In this document: piece by piece, positions 1 through 7,849 of the stretch
Layout: each line of letters starts with the position of its first letter
Numbering within the stretch: position 1 is the first letter of the stretch
Notes under the pieces: model-generated
The model's input: the letters and a program-made list of their open reading frames with translations, nothing else
Databases searched by the model: none
What the model was told of the DNA's origin: nothing
Source of the DNA: JOPF133 sp052144935
Lineage (GTDB): Bacteria; Acidobacteriota; Terriglobia; Bryobacterales; Bryobacteraceae
Reading direction: 5' to 3'
NCBI GenBank assembly: GCA_052144935.1
Contig: JBKQPR010000371.1
Coordinates: forward strand, 1 to 29,592
DNA length: 29,592 nucleotides
Made by a program: the position numbers and the translations under genes

Positions 1-272
1 AGGGCTGGGAAGCGGGCATGGCGATTGGCCACGCCGCTCCCTACTGAGTTTCACCTCCATCTGGAAGAAAAGGCTCAACTTCTCCCGCCTGGACCCTGCC
101 GCCCGTTTTTGGCCGGTAAACAATTCAGGAACCCGAAACCCGCCGACACACGGCCCAAACCCGCGGCGGGTCCTGCTCCCCGTCCTACTCTCGTCCCACA
201 GACCGCCTCGTCCTCCAAAACCCCTCCTGGTTCGTCCTTTCCGCACCCCCATGGTGGTACGGTAGTCGATGC

Positions 273-2822
273 ATGAGCCGATCGCTCTTACCCTTGCTCG
301 CCAGCCTGCCCTTGCTGGCCGCGGGCGCCGAATCGAACGCCATTCCGCCGGTGTATTTGCGCCAGGGATGGGCGATTCGATCGTCGGCGGATGTGGGGAT
401 GCCCCCTGGGGTGCCCTCTGGGCCCGCGGGAGCCGCCCTGTCGACCCCTGCCTACGATCCGCGCGGCTGGTATCCGGCCACCCTGCCCTCCACGGTCCTG
501 CACGCCCTGGTGGAGTCGCATGTCTATCCCGACCCTTATTTCGGGATGAACTTACGCTCGATTCCGGGCGCCAGTTACCCGATTTCCACTAACTTCTCGA
601 ACCTGCAGATGCCGCCGGATAGTCCCTTCCGCCATTCCTGGTGGTATCGCGCGTCCTTCCAGTTAGACGCCACTTACAAAGGGAAGACCGTCTGGCTGGG
701 ATTTGACGGCATCAACTTCCGGGCCAACGTGTGGCTGAACGGCCGTCAGATCGCCGATTCTTCCAAAATGGCGGGCGCCTGGCGCCTCTACCAATTCGAT
801 GTAACCGCGGCGGCGCGGCCCGGAGAGGCGAACGTCTTGGCCGTGGAAGTTTTTCCTCCCACACCGCACGATCTGTCGATCACCTTTGTGGACTGGAATC
901 CGCAGCCTCCGGATAAGAACATGGGTCTGTGGCGCGACGTGTGGGTGGCGGCGACTGGCCCTGTGGCAATCCGGTTTCCCACCGTAACCACGAAACTGGC
1001 GGGCAGCGCGGCTGACCTGACCGTGCGCACCGAGTTGACCAACGCCAGCGGGAGCGCGGTGGCGGGAGTGTTGGACGGGCAGATCGAAGACCGGAAGTTT
1101 TCGCAGACGGTGCGGTTGGGCGCGGGAGAAACCCGCGTCGTACATGCGACGCTGAAGCTCGACCACCCGCGGCTGTGGTGGCCGGCGCAAGTGGGCGAAC
1201 AGAATCTCTCCTCGCTGGACCTGCAATTCTCGGTGGATGGGCAAGTCTCGGACGCCAGCCAGACGCCCTTCGGGGTGCGCGAGGTCACCTCCGAAATCGA
1301 CGCCCAGGGCCACCGCCTGTTCCACATCAACGGCAAGAACATCTTGATCCGCGGCGGCGGATACACCTTCGACATGCTGCTGCACTCCACGCCCGAGCGC
1401 CAGGAAGCCGAGCTGAAATACGTGCGCGACATGAACCTCAACGCTCTGCGCTTCGAGGGCAAGCTGGAGGACGAGCATTTTCTGCGGCTCTCGGATCGCA
1501 TGGGGATCATGCTGCTCGCGGGATGGTGCTGCTGCGATTACTGGGAGCGCTGGCCGCAATGGACCGCCGAGGACCGCGTGGTGGCGTCCGAATCGCTGCG
1601 CGACCAACTGCGCCGGCTCGCGCCGCATCCCGCGGTGATCGACTGGATGTACGGAAGCGACAACCCCCCGCCGCCCAAGGTCGAGCAGGTGTATCTGGAT
1701 ATCATAAAAGAAGTGGAGTGGCCGAACCCGTTTCATTCCTCGGCCACCGCCAAGCCCACGCCGCTGGGCGGGCCGACCGGCGTCAAGATGACCGGGCCTT
1801 ACGAGTACATCGCGCCCGGTTACTGGTTGCTGGATACCACGCGCGGCGGCGCGCACGGGTTTAATACGGAGACCAGTCCGGGACCGGCGCCGCTGCCCAT
1901 CGAAAGCCTGCGCCGGATGCTGCCGCCGGACAAGCTGTGGCCGATCAATGCCGCCTGGGACTATCACGCCGGCGGTGGCGAGTTCAAGAACATCCACGTC
2001 TTCTCGGAGGCGCTCAATGCGCGCTACGGAACGCCCGCGACGGTGGAGGATTTCGCGCGCAAGGCGCAGATGATGGCCTACGAGGGCCACCGCGCGATGT
2101 TCGAGGCTTTCGGACGGAATAAGTACACCGCGACGGGGGTGATCCAATGGATGCTGAATAACGCCTGGCCAAGCCTGATCTGGCACTTATACGACTGGTA
2201 TTTGCGGCCGGGTGGATCTTACTTCGGCGCCAAGAAGGCTAATGAGCCGCTCCACGTGCAGTATTCCTATGACGATCGTTCGGTGGTAGTGGTCAACTCG
2301 TTTTACAAGCCATTCCGCGCCTTGAAGGCGGCGGCCAAGATCTACAACCTGGACATGAGCGTCAAGTTTGCGAAGGATGCCATCCTGGATGTAACCGAAG
2401 ACAGCACCACCCGCGTGTTCACGATTCCGGAGATTGCCGGGCTAAGCGCCACTTACTTCGTGAATCTGACCTTGACGGATGCGGCCGGAGCCGAAGTCAG
2501 CCGTAACTTCTATTGGCTCTCGACTACCCCGGAGACCCTGAACTGGAATAAGTCGAACTGGTACTATACGCCGACCAAGACCTTCGCCGATTACACGGCC
2601 TTGAATACGCTGCCGCGGACGGATTTGAAGATCGATTCGGCGACCCGGCAGCAGGGCGCGGACCGGATTACCACCGTGACGGTAACGAATGCGGGACCGG
2701 CGCTGGCTTTCGGCGTGCATCTGAAGGTCAACAAGGGCGCGGATGGCGACGAGGTGCTGCCGGTGCTGTGGGATGGGAGGACAACTACTTCGCCCTGCTG
2801 CCGGGCGAGACCCGCAAGCTGA
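273..2822 (+). CDS. Secreted glycoside hydrolase family 2, exo-beta-glucosaminidase (CsxA)-like, frameshifted near its 3' end
   Basis: This is a glycosidase expected to release sugars from the non-reducing ends of beta-linked oligosaccharides outside the cytoplasm. Residues 1-19 form a signal peptide (MSRSLLPLLASLPLLAAGA). The GH2 order follows: jelly-roll sugar-binding domain (~60-200), Ig-like domain (~205-320), TIM barrel (~330-610) and C-terminal Ig-like domains. The acid/base appears to be Asp463 in YGSDNPPP and the nucleophile Glu533 in GFNTETSPG. Their spacing and context match Asp469/Glu541 of the CsxA subgroup, and GWCCCDYWERW is also typical of it. The exact substrate (glucosamine or mannose) cannot be fixed. 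No clear Shine-Dalgarno precedes ATG 273; this start places the signal peptide correctly. The frame becomes aberrant after VLPVLW near 2771 and stops at 2822, while the family-like ending continues in another frame to 2896. Confidence 0.88.
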   Translation: MSRSLLPLLASLPLLAAGAESNAIPPVYLRQGWAIRSSADVGMPPGVPSGPAGAALSTPAYDPRGWYPATLPSTVLHALVESHVYPDPYFGMNLRSIPGASYPISTNFSNLQMPPDSPFRHSWWYRASFQLDATYKGKTVWLGFDGINFRANVWLNGRQIADSSKMAGAWRLYQFDVTAAARPGEANVLAVEVFPPTPHDLSITFVDWNPQPPDKNMGLWRDVWVAATGPVAIRFPTVTTKLAGSAADLTVRTELTNASGSAVAGVLDGQIEDRKFSQTVRLGAGETRVVHATLKLDHPRLWWPAQVGEQNLSSLDLQFSVDGQVSDASQTPFGVREVTSEIDAQGHRLFHINGKNILIRGGGYTFDMLLHSTPERQEAELKYVRDMNLNALRFEGKLEDEHFLRLSDRMGIMLLAGWCCCDYWERWPQWTAEDRVVASESLRDQLRRLAPHPAVIDWMYGSDNPPPPKVEQVYLDIIKEVEWPNPFHSSATAKPTPLGGPTGVKMTGPYEYIAPGYWLLDTTRGGAHGFNTETSPGPAPLPIESLRRMLPPDKLWPINAAWDYHAGGGEFKNIHVFSEALNARYGTPATVEDFARKAQMMAYEGHRAMFEAFGRNKYTATGVIQWMLNNAWPSLIWHLYDWYLRPGGSYFGAKKANEPLHVQYSYDDRSVVVVNSFYKPFRALKAAAKIYNLDMSVKFAKDAILDVTEDSTTRVFTIPEIAGLSATYFVNLTLTDAAGAEVSRNFYWLSTTPETLNWNKSNWYYTPTKTFADYTALNTLPRTDLKIDSATRQQGADRITTVTVTNAGPALAFGVHLKVNKGADGDEVLPVLWDGRTTTSPCCRARPAS

Positions 2823-2896
2823 GCGCCACTTACAGCGCCCGCGATTTGGGCCGCAGCGCGCCGGTCGTGCAAGTGGAAGCCTGGAACCAAAAATAA
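2772..2896 (+). pseudogene. Out-of-frame C-terminal tail of the GH2 gene
   Basis: From about 2777 a second frame reads EDNYFALLPGETRKLSATY, continues to VEAWNQK, and ends at TAA 2894-2896. Family members end with a DNYFxLLPGE segment directly after the LPVLW block, so this is the true C-terminus displaced by a frameshift. One extra G in the GGG run at 2775-2777 would join both parts as LWDGEDNYFALL. The cause could be a real mutation or an assembly/sequencing error in a homopolymer. Loss of about 40 residues of the last Ig-like domain might or might not abolish activity. Confidence 0.8.
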
Positions 2897-2929
2897 CCTG
2901 CCCGCGGCCGGTTTCGCTGCCGCGCCGTG

Positions 2930-3212
2930 CCGTGCCGGGCCGCGACAACAATGCCGGCCGCGACAATGCCGAGCCGCGGCAACATCGCCGAGCCGCGACA
3001 ATGCCGAGCCGCGCCAACATCGCCGAGCCGCGACCAAGCCGAGCCGCGCCAATGCCGCCCGCGCCAATGCCGCGCGCGACGATGCCGCGCGCGACGGTGC
3101 CGCGCCGCGACCGTACCGAGCCGCGGCAACAATGCGAGCCGCACCAACAATGCCGGGTCGCGCCAACGCCGGCCGCGACCGTGCCGGACCGCAACCGAGC
3201 CGGACCGCAACC
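2930..3212. repeat. Degenerate GC-rich minisatellite (GCCGAGCCGCGACAAT-like units)
   Basis: This intergenic tract consists of roughly 15-18-nt units of the type GCCGAGCCGCGACAAT, with variants such as CGCCAACATC and GCGCGCGACGATGCC. About 15 or more imperfect copies run head to tail. All frames on both strands stay open for long distances, giving Arg/Ala/Pro-rich or Ala/Gly-rich low-complexity products with no domain, so the tract is judged non-coding. It runs directly into a dispersed motif that begins with the same GAGCCGCGACC sequence at 3213. Confidence 0.75.
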
Positions 3213-3237
3213 GAGCCGCGACCGTGAGGGAGCGGTT
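3213..3237 (+). repeat. Dispersed motif copy A (GCGACCGTNAGGGAGCGG)
   Basis: The sequence GAGCCGCGACCGT-GAGGGAGCGGTT matches copies at 5134-5158 and 9500-9523, with further half-copies in the palindrome at 5027-5114. It lies 24 nt upstream of the ATG of the esterase fusion. A regulatory or a repetitive-element role cannot be told apart from one window. Confidence 0.7.
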
Positions 3238-3247
3238 GTTCCCGCCG

Positions 3248-3253
3248 TATAAT
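3248..3253 (+). promoter_or_regulatory. Consensus -10 box TATAAT just before the start codon
   Basis: A perfect TATAAT ends 7 nt before ATG 3261, with no Shine-Dalgarno in between. Transcription would start at or next to the A of the ATG, suggesting a leaderless mRNA. No good -35 is visible; that position falls in the dispersed motif at 3213-3237. Confidence 0.5.
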
Positions 3254-3260
3254 TAACCCC

Positions 3261-5018
3261 ATGTACCGCCTCTCCTGCTGTCTATTCCTCGCCGCCTCGG
3301 CGCTGGCCGCCGACGACTACGTCCTTGGTCCCGATTCGCAGCCCCATCCCGGCGTTCCCAAGGGCAAGGTGACTAAGTATTCCTGGAGTACCTCGGAAGT
3401 CTTTCCCGGCACTACTCGGGATTACTGGGTCTACGTGCCGGCCCAGTACGATGGCTCCAAACCGGCCTGCGTGATGATCTTCCAGGATGGCGGCGGAATG
3501 GTCGGCGAGACCGGTTCGTGGCGCGTGCCGATCGTGTTCGACAACCTCATCCAACAGGGCGCCATGCCGGTCACCATAGGCATCTTCATCGACCCGGGCG
3601 TGCTGCCGGCCCCATCGCCCGCGCAGCAGAGCCGCTTCAACCGCAGCTATGAGTACGATTCGTTGGGCGGGCGGTACGCCTACTTCCTGACTCAGGAGAT
3701 CCTGCCGGAAGTGGGCAAGCTGTACAAGCTTTCGAGCGACCCGAACGACCGCGCCCTCGCCGGCTCCAGCTCCGGCGGCATCGCCGCTTTCACCGCCGCC
3801 TGGGAGCGGCCCGACGCTTTCCGCCGCGTCGCCAGCTTCGTCGGAAGCTTCACCAACTTACGGGCCGGCGATATGTACGCCAGCCTGATCCGTAAGATGG
3901 AGCCGAAACCGTTGCGCGTGTTTCTGCAGGATGGATCGAACGATCAGACCATTTACTCGGGATCCTGGTATCTGGCCAATCAGGAGGTCGCGGCCTCGCT
4001 GGATTACTCCGGCTATGATGCCAGGTTTGTGGTGGGGACCGAAGGCCACAACGGCAAACACGGCGCGGCCATTCTGCCGGAGGTGCTGCGGTGGTTGTGG
4101 CGCGACTATCCGCAGCCGGTCCGGGCCTCCAAGGGAATCGCCGGCCGCCGTCATTACGTGACCGAGATTCTCGACCCCGATCACGATTGGGAGGTGGTCG
4201 GCCAGGGATATAAGATGACCGAGGGCCCGGCGGTGGATCGCGACGGCAACGTGTACTTCTGCGACGCGGAGGCTTCGCGGATTTACAAGGTAGACGCCCG
4301 CGGCAAGGTGGAGTTATTCAAGGAGGACACCGGCGGCGCCACCGGGCTGATGTTCGGCGGCGACGGCCGCCTCTACGCCGCCGAGAGCGCCCGCAAGCGC
4401 GTGGTGGCTTATGGAGCGGACGGCAAGATCGCCGTGCTGGCCACCGGCGTGGCGCCGAACGACCTGGCCGTCACCAGCAAAGGCGCCGTGTATTTCACCG
4501 ACTCGCCGGGACAGAAGGTCTGGTATATCGACCCCGCGGGTGCCCAACGCGTGGTCTTCGACGCCAGCAAAAATGACTCCATCCTGTTGCCCAACGGAGT
4601 GCGGCTCACGCCGGACGAGGCCTTGCTGGTGGTGGCCGATACGGTCGGCCGCAGCGCTTGGTCGTTTCGCATCCAGCCGGATGGATCGTTGGATGACGGC
4701 CAGCCCTTCTATCATCTGGAACTGCCCGACGACGTCTCCAATGGGCCGCTGCGCAGCGGGGCGGACGGCATGACCTTCGACAACACCGGACACTTATATG
4801 TGGCGACTAAGATGGGCGTGCAAATCTGCGATCAGCCGGGCCGCGTGGTCGGCATCATCCGTACCCCGGGCGCTCACGATGTGAGTAACCTGGTGTTTGG
4901 CGGCGCGGACCTGCAGACCCTGTACGCCACTGCCGGCAATACGGTGTACCGCCGGCGCCTGCGGCGTAAAGGCGTATTTCCCTGGGAGCCGGTGAAGCTG
5001 CCCCGCCCGCAACTGTAA
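3261..5018 (+). CDS. Secreted esterase (Fes/esterase D type) fused to SMP-30/gluconolactonase-like beta-propeller
   Basis: This is a two-domain extracytoplasmic hydrolase of 585 residues. A signal peptide (1-16, ending ALAA) precedes an alpha/beta-hydrolase of the enterochelin-esterase/esterase D type (~30-290). Its probable triad is Ser170 in AGSSSGGIAA, an Asp in LQDGSNDQT (224 or 228) and His263 in GTEGHNGKH. The second half (~300-585) is an SMP-30/gluconolactonase/LRE-like six-bladed propeller. Candidate metal ligands are Glu321 (MTEGPAVD), Asn445 (LPNGVRL) and Asp502 (GADGMTFD), the classical Glu/Asn/Asp set. The pairing suggests sequential cleavage of a sugar ester or lactone substrate, which is inference. 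The gene lies just downstream of the GH2 gene but is separated by the repeat tract and has its own TATAAT box, so it is probably transcribed independently. Confidence 0.87.
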   Translation: MYRLSCCLFLAASALAADDYVLGPDSQPHPGVPKGKVTKYSWSTSEVFPGTTRDYWVYVPAQYDGSKPACVMIFQDGGGMVGETGSWRVPIVFDNLIQQGAMPVTIGIFIDPGVLPAPSPAQQSRFNRSYEYDSLGGRYAYFLTQEILPEVGKLYKLSSDPNDRALAGSSSGGIAAFTAAWERPDAFRRVASFVGSFTNLRAGDMYASLIRKMEPKPLRVFLQDGSNDQTIYSGSWYLANQEVAASLDYSGYDARFVVGTEGHNGKHGAAILPEVLRWLWRDYPQPVRASKGIAGRRHYVTEILDPDHDWEVVGQGYKMTEGPAVDRDGNVYFCDAEASRIYKVDARGKVELFKEDTGGATGLMFGGDGRLYAAESARKRVVAYGADGKIAVLATGVAPNDLAVTSKGAVYFTDSPGQKVWYIDPAGAQRVVFDASKNDSILLPNGVRLTPDEALLVVADTVGRSAWSFRIQPDGSLDDGQPFYHLELPDDVSNGPLRSGADGMTFDNTGHLYVATKMGVQICDQPGRVVGIIRTPGAHDVSNLVFGGADLQTLYATAGNTVYRRRLRRKGVFPWEPVKLPRPQL

Positions 5019-5026
5019 CGTGGCGC

Positions 5027-5114
5027 GACCGCTCCCTCACAGGGTACCCTCTGGCCCCGGCGCCACCGCGCCCTCCCGAGCCGGGCCCAGAGGGCACCCC
5101 GTCAGGGAGCGGTC
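5027..5114. repeat. Long imperfect palindrome between convergent genes
   Basis: Two 34-nt arms (5027-5060 and 5081-5114) pair with 4 mismatches around a 20-nt GC-rich loop. The outer ends are inverted copies of the AGGGAGCGGTC motif and the inner part carries a GGGTGCCCTCTGGGCCCG-like core. It lies 9 nt after the esterase stop, and the next gene ends at 5160 on the other strand. It could act as a bidirectional terminator, though it has no U-tract, or be a MITE/REP-like element. Confidence 0.75.
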
Positions 5115-5133
5115 CTTACTTACCATCGTTTCC

Positions 5134-5158
5134 GAGCCGCGACCGTCAGGGAGCGGTT
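5134..5158 (+). repeat. Dispersed motif copy B (GCGACCGTNAGGGAGCGG)
   Basis: This copy differs from copy A (3213-3237) only in the C after GACCGT. It directly abuts the TAA stop (5160-5162) of the minus-strand gene, so here it lies at a 3' end rather than a 5' end. Confidence 0.7.
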
Positions 5159-5159
5159 C

Positions 5160-5780
5160 TTACGAATTGCCCAGATACTCAACGTGAACGTAAGTGCCCA
5201 GCCGCGCATTGTAGGCCAGATACCAGCCTATGTGGTCCGGGTCTTCGTAAATCACGATCTGGTCGGAGTCCCACAGCCAGCCGTTGCACAAGGCGAAGTC
5301 GGCGGCCGCCACGTCGAAGTAGAATCCGTTGAACCAGAACCGGCTGGGGCCGCCTCCGCCCAGGTGCCAGACGTGGCCGGGTCCGAAGCCGCCGGTGAAG
5401 TGCCCATGCGCCCAAGGCTGGGCGATGTGGTAGCGCGGGTCGTTCGGGCCGGTGTCGTGTCCCACCCATTTGTTGCCCTTATCCACGTGCGGAGCGTCCG
5501 GGTGGCCCGGTGCTTCGTTGAAATGGCGCGTTTCGCCGGCCGCCGGCGCCTTGGCAGGCGTGCCCTTGAAAGGCGCGGGTCCCCTGGAAGGAATTTTGCC
5601 GCCGTTAAAAGCGGGCCGCGCGGCTTCTTTGCCTTTTTGCTCGGCTTGCGCGGACGGAGGGGCCAACCCGCAAACGCCTACAAGGAATCCGGCGGCGAGG
5701 GCGGCCAACGCGGCCCGGCGCTTGCCCGGAATGAGATCGTGTGAGAGAGGAGTAGCGTATTCCATGTCAGACACCATCAT
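5160..5780 (-). CDS. Secreted protein of unknown function, Trp/Tyr/Gly-rich C-terminal domain
   Basis: Not recognised as a characterised family. The N-terminus has a basic stretch (PGKRRAALAALAAGFLVG) and an Ala-rich cleavage region ending SAQA, a typical signal peptide. Residues ~45-90 form a Pro/Ala/Lys linker. The C-terminal ~115 residues form a compact aromatic domain with GHFTGGFGPGHVWHLGGG, RFWFNGFYFDVA, WLWDSDQIVIYEDPDHIGWY and GTYVHVEYLG. My impression is that similar conserved domains occur in other bacteria as hypothetical secreted proteins. A later start at ATG 5765 (MEYATPLSH) is plausible, because a TATGAT box (5776-5781 on this strand) lies 10 nt upstream of it. The gene is divergent from the sensor kinase. 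Confidence 0.75.
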   Translation of the reverse strand: MMVSDMEYATPLSHDLIPGKRRAALAALAAGFLVGVCGLAPPSAQAEQKGKEAARPAFNGGKIPSRGPAPFKGTPAKAPAAGETRHFNEAPGHPDAPHVDKGNKWVGHDTGPNDPRYHIAQPWAHGHFTGGFGPGHVWHLGGGGPSRFWFNGFYFDVAAADFALCNGWLWDSDQIVIYEDPDHIGWYLAYNARLGTYVHVEYLGNS

Positions 5781-5927
5781 ACTGTGGCTGGCGGCATCGG
5801 CTCAGGCTCGATTCGCACGGGCCGCTCTAGATGGCCTGGATGTTCTGTGCGGAAACTCACCGAAATATTCCGCGCGCGTGACGGAATCGTGACCATTCCA
5901 GGGGCAAACGGTGGCCCAGGCGGCGTG

Positions 5928-5933
5928 TACAAT
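5928..5933 (+). promoter_or_regulatory. Candidate -10 box TACAAT immediately upstream of the sensor kinase
   Basis: TACAAT ends 8 nt before ATG 5942, with no Shine-Dalgarno between them, the same arrangement as at 3248-3263. No convincing -35 lies 16-18 nt upstream. If used, the kinase mRNA would be leaderless or nearly so. Confidence 0.35.
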
Positions 5934-5941
5934 CAGGGTGT

Positions 5942-7849
5942 ATGATGCCACAGAATAAGTGGCTCAAACCGCCCCGCAGTCTGCTGCTGATCCTATTCCT
6001 GCTCACCCTGGTGTCGGTGTCGGCCCTGGGATTTTTTGGGTGGCGGCTGCTAGGGCAGGAGCGGCTCGTCGAAGAGCAGCGGGCCCGCGACCAACTGGAG
6101 CAGACCGCCGACCGGATTGCCGCCACTCTGCGCCGCACCCTGGCCGAAACCGGCGACCGTTTGGGCGCCTGGGTGGCTGCGCCGCGGTCGGTCGTGCCGC
6201 CCCAGGACGGGTTGGTGCTGCTGATCGCGGACGGCTCGCTCTCGGCCTCGCCCGCCGAGCGGCTGCTCTATCGGCCCTCGCCGCCGCCCCTCCCCGAAGC
6301 CTCCGCGGAGACCTTTGCGGAAGGCGAGGCCTTGGAATTCCAGCGCGGCCAGCCGGAGCGGGCGGCGGCCTGGTACCGCGGCCTGGCGGAATCTCCCGCC
6401 GCGCCGGTGCGCGCCGGCGCCCTGCTGCGACTGGCGCGAGTCTTGCGGAACAGCGGCCACCCGGCGGAGAGCCTTTCGGCATACCGGCGGCTGGCGGAGA
6501 TCGCGGACGCCGCGGTGGCGGGCGCTCCGGCCGATCTGGTGGGGCGGCAGGCCATGTGTGAGCTGGCGGCTTCCAAAGACTGCGCCGAGGCCTTGCGCCA
6601 GGACCTGCTGCGGGCGCGCTGGCCTTTGACCCGCGGGCAGTTCGGCTTCTACTGGGACGAGGCGGCGCGTCTGGCCCGCGCTCCGGGAGACCCTCCGGGC
6701 CCGCCTCCGCCCGATCTGGTGGCGCTTTCCGAGGCGGCCGGGCAGTTTTGGAACCAGCGCACGGCCAATCCGCGCGGCCAGGGCACCCTCTGGGTGGATG
6801 GGCGGCCGCTCTACGCCATTTGGCGCGGGGACGCCGAACGGCGCGCGGTGATGCTGGCCAACCCGGAGACCATCCTGCGTCAGATCCCCATTGGCGCGGG
6901 AGTGCGGTGCGCCGCCGTGGATGGCGAGGGGCACGTGCTGGGGGGACGCAGGGAACCGGGCCGCCCGGCCGCCGTGCGCACCGCCGCCGAGAACGATCTG
7001 CCGTGGACCCTGCAGGTCACCGCCGCGCCGGCCGTGGCGGAGTCCGGCATGCTGGCGGGCCGGCGCTTTCTGTTCCTGGGAACCACCGTGATGGTGCTGT
7101 TCCTGCTGGCCGGCACTTACTTCATTGCGCGGGCCATCCGCCGCGAAATGGAGGTATCGCGAATGCAGTCGGATTTCGTATCGGCGGTCTCGCACGAGTT
7201 CCGCTCGCCGCTTACCTCCATGCGCCAGTTGTCGGAAATTCTGGCGCTGGGGAGGGTGCCCAACGAAGAGCGGCGGCGGCTTTATTACGAGACGCTGGTG
7301 CGCGAGACGGTCCGGCTGCAGCGCCTGGTGGAGGCCCTGCTCCATTTCGGACGCATGGAAGCGGGCGCGCGGCAATACCGTTTCGAGGAGCTGGATGCGG
7401 CGCGCCTGGTGCGCGGCGTGGCGGCCGAATTCGAGCCGCAGATTGCCGGACAGGGAAGGCACATCGAGCTGGCGGGCGAGGAATCCGGCTGCCGCATCGA
7501 GGCCGATCCGGAAGCCATGTCAGTGGCCCTTCGCAACCTGGTGGACAATGCGCTGAAATACTCGCCCGACGAGCCCGCGGTGTGGGTGGAGTGGGGAGTC
7601 GACCGCGAGTTCGTGGCCATCCGGGTGCGCGACCGCGGGATTGGGATCGCCGCTTCGGAGCGCAAGGCGATTTTCCGCAGATTCGTGCGCGGGCGCGCGG
7701 CGGTGGAGGGAAACGTGAAGGGATCGGGAGTCGGTCTGGCGATGGTGCGTCATATTGTGGCGGCGCACGGCGGCGAAATCACGGTGGTGAGCGAACCGGG
7801 CCGCGGAAGCACCTTCACCATGTTGCTGCCGGCCATGGGGCGGTCATGA
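5942..7849 (+). CDS. Membrane sensor histidine kinase with TPR-like extracytoplasmic domain
   Basis: This protein autophosphorylates on His and passes phosphate to the regulator encoded next. Transmembrane segment 1 is ~12-34, and a large sensor region spans ~35-375. Within it ~125-200 looks like helical TPR-type repeats (WYRGLAESPAAPVRAGALL, RLARVLRNSGHPAESLSAYR). Transmembrane segment 2 is ~378-398, with no obvious HAMP domain before the HisKA domain. The phosphoacceptor is His418 in SAVSHEFRSPLTSM. The HATPase domain has an N-box with Asn532 (NLVDNALKYS), a G1 box (DRGIGIA) and a G2 box (GSGVGLAMV). All catalytic motifs are intact. The stop overlaps the next start as ATGA. The ligand is unknown; the TPR-like part suggests protein or peptide sensing. 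Confidence 0.93.
   Translation: MMPQNKWLKPPRSLLLILFLLTLVSVSALGFFGWRLLGQERLVEEQRARDQLEQTADRIAATLRRTLAETGDRLGAWVAAPRSVVPPQDGLVLLIADGSLSASPAERLLYRPSPPPLPEASAETFAEGEALEFQRGQPERAAAWYRGLAESPAAPVRAGALLRLARVLRNSGHPAESLSAYRRLAEIADAAVAGAPADLVGRQAMCELAASKDCAEALRQDLLRARWPLTRGQFGFYWDEAARLARAPGDPPGPPPPDLVALSEAAGQFWNQRTANPRGQGTLWVDGRPLYAIWRGDAERRAVMLANPETILRQIPIGAGVRCAAVDGEGHVLGGRREPGRPAAVRTAAENDLPWTLQVTAAPAVAESGMLAGRRFLFLGTTVMVLFLLAGTYFIARAIRREMEVSRMQSDFVSAVSHEFRSPLTSMRQLSEILALGRVPNEERRRLYYETLVRETVRLQRLVEALLHFGRMEAGARQYRFEELDAARLVRGVAAEFEPQIAGQGRHIELAGEESGCRIEADPEAMSVALRNLVDNALKYSPDEPAVWVEWGVDREFVAIRVRDRGIGIAASERKAIFRRFVRGRAAVEGNVKGSGVGLAMVRHIVAAHGGEITVVSEPGRGSTFTMLLPAMGRS

Noticed and set aside
25..276. 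Open frame of 83 codons before the GH2 gene
   Set aside because: Pro/Thr/Ser-rich without domain or ribosome site; probably GC-driven. Nothing else supported in 1-272.
663..2186. 507-codon open frame opposite the GH2 gene
   Set aside because: Arg/His/Val-rich antisense shadow of a clearly conserved GH2 coding sequence.
2442..3262. Several Arg/Ala/Gly-rich open frames on both strands over the repeat tract
   Set aside because: They consist of the degenerate repeat read in different frames; no conserved residues.
6050..7462. 470-codon antisense frame opposite the sensor kinase
   Set aside because: All kinase motifs are in the plus-strand frame; antisense product is Arg/Gln/His-rich with no domain.
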